The position numbers and the translations under genes were made by a program. Below, one piece after another: positions 56,291 to 64,000 of a DNA stretch of 64,000 nucleotides (within the stretch, counting starts at the first letter, position 1; every line of letters begins with the position of its first letter). The stretch is from the NCBI GenBank assembly GCA_021234155.1, contig JAJEKV010000375.1, forward strand, positions 186,001-250,000, written 5' to 3'. The stretch comes from Isoetes taiwanensis (Eukaryota > Streptophyta > Lycopodiopsida > Isoetales > Isoetaceae). The notes under the pieces were generated by a model that was not told the DNA's origin, did no database searches, and was given only the letters and a program-made list of their open reading frames with translations.

Positions 56291-59200
56291 ATTTTATCTT
56301 AATTAAATCATCACCTTAAGTATATTTGAAATATAATTTATTTTAATAAATTAATGCTTGATCTATTGATTAGAATGGGGGGTTTGAGGAGCAATGACCA
56401 GGGTTCAAATCCCAAAAAAATAAATTTTTAAATGCCTCCTAATGGATCGAGCATTTAACGTGGAGCCGCTGATCTTGAACCCAATCAACTAGATCGCCCC
56501 ACATGGCAAAAAATCTAAAGCAACATGGAACCTAGGATCTCGGATTGACGATCAAGATCAAGAATAATCTAGACCATCAGATCTATTACATATAATTCAC
56601 AAAGCCATGTGCACCGTAGGATATGTCTCCAAGCAACGTGAGCCGTACGTTCTCAGATCAACAATCAGGATAAAAAACAACCTAAATCGTAGGATCGATT
56701 ACATATAATTCCTGTGAGCCCATGTGCACCATAGGATATGCCCCCCTGCAACGGAGTCGCACGATCTCGAATCAACGATCAAGATCAGATCAAACTGGAC
56801 TGTTGGATTGTCTATGATTTCTGCAAAGGTAGATGCATATCTTTATGGAACTTTATTCTACTTCTTTGTCTTGCCATTTTTTTCCACAAAATCTTTGTGT
56901 AGTTGCCAATCTTAACACTCTTCATGGCATTACATATATGATCAAAGGGCCTTTGAAATAATGGGATATCGTCGCCCATCCGACCACCGGATCATCATTC
57001 ATGGAAGGACGAAAGCAAAGATATGTAGCGCTTTCTAATTTTTTCTTCTTATTCCGTATTCTTTCCTCACAACCTTAATTTATAATAACAATTTCGAAAG
57101 TGACTTTTAATTGATGTCTGTCTTCTTAAATTTAAAGGAAATTTATTGAGATAGTATACCTGGAAAAAATCATATTTGAACTAATGCAAAAACAAGTAAA
57201 GAAAAAGAACAAAAGGCATGATCATGATAAATCAATAAACATTTCACTCTAAGAGCATTACCGGGTCCATAGGGCAGCTCGTTAAATACTCTATCAATAA
57301 AAAATATTTATTACTAGGTTTGGCCTAAATCTTTTAGTATTAGTTCCAAGTTATCATCCAATGGTTTCCATATTTGATCTCTGGATTTGTGCATTGAGTA
57401 TGAACTTCAAAAAATTTATTTCAAAGCTCCTTAAAGTTAAGAAAGCAATGCAAAATGAACCAAGGAAAAATATGAAAAGCTTTGATTATAAAAAATCAAG
57501 ATAGACGTCGATGCCAATTATTGTGACTTCGTATTTAAAGGTGAAGAACATAATCTTAGAATATAGTTTCATATACCACATTCTACATGATAACATTAGT
57601 TGCCTAGGTGGGGTTGTCTACCTAAAGGGTGATGTTGAAGCAGAAAAACTAAGCAGTTAAGGGCTACTTTGAATGTATGTGGACGTCCACTTACACCTTT
57701 CAAAAGTTATCTCATAGAAGACGAGAAGTTGTAGTATCATTGTAGGGGACAAAATGAATAGAGCCAGTGCAAATAACTAGAGAGATTTTCCCTATCCAAT
57801 AATCCTGGACCTATAAATAGCCCATGCCTCGTTATATTCAAATCTTGTATATAGTATGTTATTCTAATGAAATTTGAGATATATATTAAGTAACAAAGGT
57901 TCACACTCATAAAAATTATAGTATATCATAAAAGGTGATCTCCATGTACTATGGTCCTACTTAGACTATAGCACTTTAGAGTAGCCACACATCGACTAAC
58001 TTTATGATAGTAATAAATAAGTAGGTTTCTTCATTTTTTCTAATAAGACCACACCAAGGATCTTTATATCCCTTTTTATCATATATTGTATCATTTGAAA
58101 GGCTTATGGGAGAAATAGTAAGTTAATCTTTTAGATGAACTAGAAAAACAAATATGGAAAGTCCTTTGATCTATTTATTTATAGTTATGGCCAAACTTTG
58201 TGATATTGTCTTCCATTCATCAATAGTCATCACTGGCTACATAGTTATTGACTTTTGGACTTATAATGGTGTAATCAATGCACCTTTTGAACCTTTAATG
58301 TGTTCATCCTGTTATATGAGATCTTGTTTAGATCTTGATAATGCGTGGTTATAGGCTAGTTACACCATATTTAAGTTGATAGATTAGATTTCTATATAGA
58401 GTTAAGTAGAATGCATCATTTACTATTATTGTTAGACTTATAGATAGGGTTTATTGAAGCACTTTAACTTCTATTTTTATTTTGAATTATGTACGATAAT
58501 TTCTTTAGGTAATAACGATACTAATATATCATATGATTGTCTAAAAAATTCCTTGGACTGTAGCTTGTATTATTAAGAATTTATTGTCACAAGAATTAAG
58601 CTAAAACTTGTAATAACAAGAGAGAAATAATTCTCCAACCTCATGCAGCATTTTTAAGCAAAATAAGGTTTGGCGAATCTTCAAATCTACGGAGATATAG
58701 TTCAAGTTCTTCAAGATCATGATAAAAAGGCGCTGGAATTGGAAAGATCACATCAACTCGTACGAGAATTGGAACTGCTGCAACCTTTTCTCCTTGAGAA
58801 TCTTGCCCCATCACATTATCAAAACTTTAGGCACTTAAATACCATCAAGAATACTCTGAACATCAGGAACATGCATGCTTAATTGCTCAATAGCCACTAC
58901 CAGGAAAGCATCTACCTAGGACCTCCAAAATGCTGACTTGAATCTTGGCTACTAAGCTGACCTCATGAAAGTGCCTACCATTGGGGTGATCAGGACCTCC
59001 AGATCACTTAAGGTGATCAATCCTCAAAGCAAATGGATTAGAATGGAGCAAACTGCAAAAAGATCAATTGTCCCTGAAATTTTGACAGTTTTGGAAGTGC
59101 CAAGTTTGCATATACATATCTTGGGATCCGTGCAATGAAACTTATTCAAACTTGGAATAGTGAGAGAATAGTAGCAAAGGATGCTTGATATCTACGTACA

Positions 59201-59700
59201 TGCGGTGATGCTGTGTAAGGAGGGGAAAGTATACTTCCTACTGGACTTGGTGACGGTTGGAAAGGTGATGACAGTCTAGTACTTGCTGAGCTTGGAATGT
59301 CTTTGAGAAGCAAAAAGGATCTTGTAGAGGTAGGAGTCGGAGAAGCGTGGGCATCAGAAGAAGACACATTCCGCCCAAGCACTTCTTCCGAGCTAGAAGA
59401 GTTAGAGACAACAAAAGGCGTAGAAGTTTGTTCATAAAGTTTATTCACCATCTTCAACAACGCTAAAATAGTAGGGAGACTTAAGCAACATTCTCGATTG
59501 CAGAACATTTGTTATTCCCGAATACAAGACCACAATGTTAAGCTAGAAGTCCCACTAAAAATCAAGTGGGAGGAAAACTAAAACCTATTCCGAAATACAT
59601 TTGAGCAAGACAATAAGACTAAACGTATTCCATTTTACATAGAAGAAGAGAGGAGCATAAGGGGGACCTTTGAAAAGAAATTTACGTTACTCCATCAAAG
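56291..59700. other. AT-rich intergenic DNA
   Basis: Nothing firm. A B-box-like GGGTTCAAATCCC followed by an A run at about 56401-56425 may be a SINE trace. A 70-codon frame from 58670 (plus, IYGDIVQVLQDHDKKALELE) is amphipathic but unsupported. A segment near 56480-56790 repeats AGCCGTACG/CAACGGAGTCGC-like phrases with ATCAACGATCA. Confidence 0.4.
59146..59508 (-). CDS. Possible Ser/Pro-rich ORF
   Basis: A 120-codon frame. Its centre is rich in Ser, Thr and Pro (SSSSEEVLGRNVSSSDAHAS, then PTPTSTRSF and SPFQPSPSPVGS). The bias towards Ser/Pro codons is unusual for this AT-rich region and could mark a disordered protein or an exon. No domain, promoter or partner exon is identified. Confidence 0.2.
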   Translation of the reverse strand: MFCNRECCLSLPTILALLKMVNKLYEQTSTPFVVSNSSSSEEVLGRNVSSSDAHASPTPTSTRSFLLLKDIPSSASTRLSSPFQPSPSPVGSILSPPYTASPHVRRYQASFATILSLFQV

Positions 59701-59706
59701 GATTTG

Positions 59707-59990
59707 AAAAAAGTGTATTCCTAATACATTTTGGCTCATTTCAGAGAAAACCAGAAAAAGTATATTCTCAGAGTATCAAAGTATATTAATACATGCTATA
59801 AAAAAAACCAAAAGCATATTCGAATACACTTTGGTTTTTCCACTTTTGTTTTTCTAAGAATCCAAAGTGTATTCCAGAATACACTTTTGGTTTTCTCCAC
59901 TTTTGTCTTTCTAAGAAAGCAAAGTGTATTTCGAATACACTTTGACGTTAAGAGAAAACCAAAAGTGTATTTCCAAATATACTTTTGGTT
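59707..59990. repeat. Row of five GTGTATTC/GAATACAC palindromes
   Basis: Imperfect palindromes centred on GTGTATTC.GAATACAC with CCAAA/TTTGG outer parts lie at about 59707-59733, 59806-59836, 59863-59893, 59919-59946 and 59957-59990. The last four are spaced about 40-60 bp apart. A long open frame across them (59731-60045) is a by-product of the repeat. Confidence 0.75.
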
Positions 59991-60199
59991 TTTTTATGTG
60001 GCGAAGATGTACTCTAGAATAGAATTTAACTGTTTTTGGATGTAAACGATGCGTTTTCTTGCTTTACTTAGATCAAAATATTGCCTTTAAAACTTCATAT
60101 TTTGAGTTGTAAGGTCTAGTTTTTGTTTGGTTTGAGCATAACATTTCCTATTTGTTATTCCTGAATAAGTTTTTGTGTCCATTTTATCTTCTTTTTAGC

Positions 60200-61900
60200 T
60201 TTTAACAACAGTTTTTTCACAAGCAAGAAGGAAGCAAGAGAGCTCCAGAAAAGACAATCAAGATACCAAAGAAACCTCACCCACAGGCAAGGGTCCAGGA
60301 AACAACTGAGCCCACAATATATGAAAACTTCCAGACGTTGTGGTACATTACAAGGGGAACTAGAGAAAAGTACATCACGCTAACTTTCCTACATGTCTGT
60401 GCAAGTCCTAGAGTTAAAAGGTACGATGACAACGAGTTTGCCTACATGGGTATTATCAGAGACGTCTCTGAAGTCGCCAACCAGTCATGGCAATAGGGAT
60501 GGCTCTCCTTCAAAACATCCCAGGGATTTATAGTTGTCAACCAGGTATTTTTTAGACTTGTTAGAGTAAGCCCCCAAGCCCTCCACAAGTACATGGCACA
60601 CTATGTAAACAAGCAGAGGCTCGCTAACATCATAAAGAAGTCCAATCTACACAGAGTGAGGTATTTGCTTACATCGACTCAGAGAATGAGATAGTGGAAG
60701 AGGAAAGGCAAGGCGTTGATGCCTCTAGTCAGGAAGAACAGGATGAAAGTCCTAGTGAATCTAAAGAGCATCAATGGAAGAGCAGGCCACGAGGCACCAT
60801 TGCAACGAAAGAACAAAAAAAACACAAGGTGCAGCAAATTGATGTGGAAACAATATCTGAAGAAAGCTCCAAGAAGAGAAAAGAAAAAACCAAGGCACCA
60901 GGGGTGGCCATTAAGGAAAAGAAGGTGGACAAGATATCGAGAAGATGGAAGAAATAAACCTGGACAAATATGTGCAAGGTGTTATATACTTGCAGTGACT
61001 TCTATGAGGTTGCCATCAAAAAATGAAGCTGGTGAGAGGGCCCTTTAGGTCCGAGAGATTTATGCCGATCATTTAAGGAACTTGAAGGACAAGATCAGAA
61101 GCAACCCAAATGCCCACGTAGATCCTACTTGTGGACAGAACTCAGTGCATGGAACCCAAGGAGCATGACAAAGAAAATGCAGACACCTATATGCATTACG
61201 TTTTGGAGGGCAACCACATTTTCAAAGCAAGGAGGCAGCTGTACAAAGAAAAGAATAACCCGAGATACCTATCCGCCCCTCCTCAAGGCTTATTGTGGCT
61301 TTTTGACAGACGAAGAAGCAAAGATCGCTGCCAACATGCACAACGTCGATAAACGAAGCTTCACGACAAGATAAGGTTCATGCGTTGTGGAGTACATTAT
61401 TTTTAAAGAAAAATATGGAAAAGATCTTAAGAAACCGGCCAACTCGTTGGAGCTAAAAGAGGCATGTGTTATCGAGTGCTGCCTCAAGTATGATGAGGCA
61501 AACAAAAGGCAGTCTCTGATAAGCCACGACAATTGGTTCCAACTTGCATTTAGAGACGGCAGAGTAAGTTCTACTTGTATTCTGGAATAAGTTTTATTGT
61601 CTCCCACTAATATTTTTTCAATTGCAAGTATAGATCTGGGAACTCCAGAATGAGATATTCAATATAATTGAGCGCGAGGAGTTAAAAAGCAAAGGAAAGG
61701 TCTCGCATGTAGAAGAAGAGTCCGGTTCCAAAAAAAAAAAAAAGATGACCATAATCGTCTGGAGAGAAATGCAGGACTTCACTGATATAGAATTGCTGGA
61801 AAGACTACTGCAAAAAGTTATGGACAAGGTCTTACATTGGAGGAAATGTCCAAGGAGCTGCACAAGTAAGTTGAACCTCATCCAAAAGCTGTACTATGGA
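60200..61900 (+). pseudogene. Unrecognised broken gene
   Basis: Consecutive plus-strand frames read like one decayed protein. From about 60225: RAPEKTIKIPKKPHPQARVQ and EPTIYENFQTLWYITRGTRE, then YITLTFLHVCASPRVKRYDD, a TAG after ANQSWQ, and GWLSFKTSQGFIVVNQ. Next is SPQALHKYMAHYVNKQRLAN, a one-base slip, and an acidic to basic tail (ENEIVEEERQGVDASSQEEQ ... EKTKAPGVAIKEKKVDK, stop at 60957). Weaker pieces follow: VREIYADHLRNLKDKIRSN, DTYMHYVLEGNHIF, EYIIFKEKYGKDLKKPANSL, and WELQNEIFNIIEREELKSKG (61640). Several stops and frameshifts are present. I recognise no family. The charged tail suggests a nuclear or nucleic-acid-binding protein. It may be a transposon ORF or a host pseudogene. Confidence 0.4.
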
Positions 61901-64000
61901 TTATTGCAAATGTAGCTACTGGTTCTTGCCATTTCCAAATCAGGTCTAGATTGACCAGCTGATAGCGCATGTTAGTTCGGAATTAGATAGTATGAAGAGC
62001 GAGAAGAGCCAGTAAAGTGAATGGCATGCAGTGTCGCCCTGCTACATTCCATCTTACGTACATGCATATAATGGTATTGTATAGCTCTGCATAGCTCGCT
62101 CCCCTCATGGAATATCACATTAGAATGTCATTGAACGTATCTTAGGTAAGTTCATAGTGTTCAAAGTTATTTAGATTGCCAAAAAATATGCTCCACCGAA
62201 ATGGTTATCACCAACATATCTCATACCGCATGTTTTCCTCAAGATTAAAGTATATGCTAAATCATGCACAATGTACTTTGTCTAGACCCCATGGACTAGT
62301 TAGACCAACTAGACCTTGATATCCGCTAGACCCCAAAGAAGAATGCGGTGTGTGTGGCATTGAATTATAGTGATATAGATTAATCATGAGGCGGAGAAGG
62401 TGAGAACATCTTCTACTTTCTTCATCATTCGCAATGAGCTCCAATTTTTAATCTGCATATCACAATCCGGAAGTTATTTGATGAGGATGATGACTCTCAC
62501 CTTTCTTTCGAAAATTCAAGAAAGTTCAGATGCGATCTCACATTCTTTTTTCCTTTTGCATATAACACATTTCAGAAGGCATGCATGCGGTCAAGCTTTT
62601 TTGGTTGCTCCTTAGGGGGCAAACCTCGCTTATGGTTTGGGATATACCGAGTATATGTCGAATATACCAAGATATGTTGATGACCGCTAAAAACCCTTTG
62701 TTCCCCCTCAGAAATGCACCATGGCCTATGCAGGATCAAGGATGTTCTCGACCGGTAAATCGCAGCTCCAATCTGATGAATAAGAACACAAACAGGGAGC
62801 GAGCAATTTGCTTATGGCTATATAGAAAAAAGAGTTCCTAATTAGAAACAGAGGGTGGGCATCCAACTGGGTTCTCGCTTTTTCCTGTTGTTTCTTCATA
62901 TAGTAGCGGTATAGCTCGCCTTTGCCTTAGGTTTACGCTTTTTTGGTGAATCCATGCTTATATCTAAGCATTTCAAGCTTTTCCGGGGTGTTCTATCATC
63001 AAGTATTGAGACATATAGCAGGGAAATACTCCCTTCGCTAAGCTATCTACTCGTCAGATTCAGCAGAAGAGGCCGAAAAACCCAAAGACCCACTATGTCC
63101 ATGTTGGTAGGCAGTCAGAAACCCAAAGACCCACCATGTCCATGTTGGTAGGCATGATATTTTGGTCAGACCATGGCCACATCCGCATCCATTGGAACCC
63201 ATGCTTCCTATATATTAACGAGATGCTAGACCATGATATAGTGTCATGGAGGCTAGGCCCGAATAGGTACCTTTTTTTTTCTCACAAATCTCATCTCGTG
63301 ACATTCTAAAAGGCACAACATATCTCCTCGTAGTATTATAGAAATTGTGAAATGCTAACGCTTGTTGTGCAATCGACCTTGTCTTGCTTAATTTCTAGTA
63401 TTTGTGTAATGCATTCAATACTCCTATATGTTGCGCAGCTTGCCTTTTTCTTATTTTCAAAGTGGTTATTCAATGCGGTCAAGTTATGTTCATTGCAACA
63501 TGAAAGGGTTTAAGATGGAAGTTTCCATTTCTTCAGCTTTTTCAGAAAATGCCAAGTTGATCCTCCTCGGCTGGAGAAGTTCGAATTAAAAATTACTCAC
63601 ACCGCCTATCACACAAATGTTACATGCCGGAACTATATGTGATTCTATTGTGCTTTGCACTTCAATCTCGTTGTTATGTATCTAAGACCGAAAAGTAGTC
63701 CGCCATTGCGCCTTTTGGTCTAGGTGCACTTGGACTTGCAAAGGAACGCCCCCGTTAAGGTTTTTCAATTTATATTAAACGAATGTTGCACATGTGCATT
63801 TTATTGACACAATTATTTTTATGCAGGTTATGATAGGTGCAAAATGGTCTGCCGCCTGTAATAATTGGCATTAATACCAACCCCGCCAAGTTCAACAAGG
63901 GTATTTATTTATCACTCATTCTTTATCGCAAAATAGAGATCATATCTTGCATATGTCTTGTTCGCATTTGTTTAACAGCCAAAGCTCTCGTGCAACCGAT
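61900..64000. other. Intergenic, no supported gene
   Basis: AT-rich DNA with no recognisable gene. CTAGACC recurs several times at 62280-62335. A 41-bp tandem pair is listed separately. Remaining frames are short and without motifs. Confidence 0.4.
63080..63153 (+). repeat. 41-bp tandem pair
   Basis: CCCAAAGACCCACTATGTCC and its continuation to TTGGTAGGCA occur twice, starting at 63080 and 63121, with one base difference. Confidence 0.85.

Noticed and set aside
59731-60045. 104-codon frame in the palindrome row
   Set aside because: Its repeating FSTFVFLRIQSVF-like pattern is the translation of the palindromic repeat and not a protein.
1-64000. CRISPR arrays, prokaryotic operons, rRNA genes
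   Set aside because: None seen. Spliced gene, LTR elements with tRNA-iMet primer sites and Helitrons show a plant nuclear context.

Overview
The window looks like nuclear DNA of a land plant, probably one with a large, repeat-rich genome. The only intact host gene I can support is a four-exon patellin (Sec14-GOLD lipid-transfer protein) on the minus strand at 12786-14871. This domain order and the acidic N-terminus are plant-typical. Everything else is mobile-element sequence, decayed genes, simple repeats or featureless AT-rich DNA. The species cannot be named from the sequence.

Layout. About 1-9.95 kb is a GC- and CpG-richer block. It carries roughly twenty copies of a short motif (CAAATTGGGC / GCCCAATTTG, often as facing pairs) and, at 7.6-9.8 kb, a broken transposase-like gene. 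About 9.95-12.8 kb is gene-poor, followed by the patellin gene. From 15.69 to 27.96 kb lie two Helitron-like elements arranged head to head. Their 3' termini (hairpin plus CTAG) point outwards, and their inner parts form a large palindrome with arms of 2.5 and 3.8 kb around a 159-bp centre. A second copy of that centre abuts the right Helitron terminus. About 28.1-31 kb is intergenic.

From 31 to 46.6 kb there are two nested, related LTR elements. The older one (B, minus strand) has its 5' LTR split by a younger Ty3/Gypsy chromovirus (A, plus strand, 35314-45067). Element A has the order LTR, histone-H3-like ORF, gag, protease, RT, RNase H, integrase, chromodomain, LTR. The key observation of the window is that both A and B carry, as their first gene, a decayed ORF of about 380 codons. 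It starts with a histone H3 N-terminal tail (MARTKQT in A, MAHTKCTARK in B) and ends with a complete H3 histone-fold region, with an insert of about 280 residues in between. In both elements tandem repeats of about 200 bp follow this ORF. In A, hairpin-forming copies of the repeat lie ahead of TATA-like sequences in front of both the H3-like ORF and gag.

From 47.3 to 52.5 kb is a decayed Ty1/Copia element (minus strand) with both LTRs and a perfect initiator-Met primer site. A fragment of an importin-alpha gene follows at 52.7 kb. A degenerate repeat rich in perfect heat-shock-element geometry (TTCnnGAA) lies at 55.3-56.3 kb, a row of five palindromes at 59.7-60.0 kb, and an unrecognised broken gene at 60.2-61.9 kb. 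All retroelement genes here are interrupted by stops or frameshifts, and A also lacks key catalytic residues. The window therefore records a past system rather than an active one.
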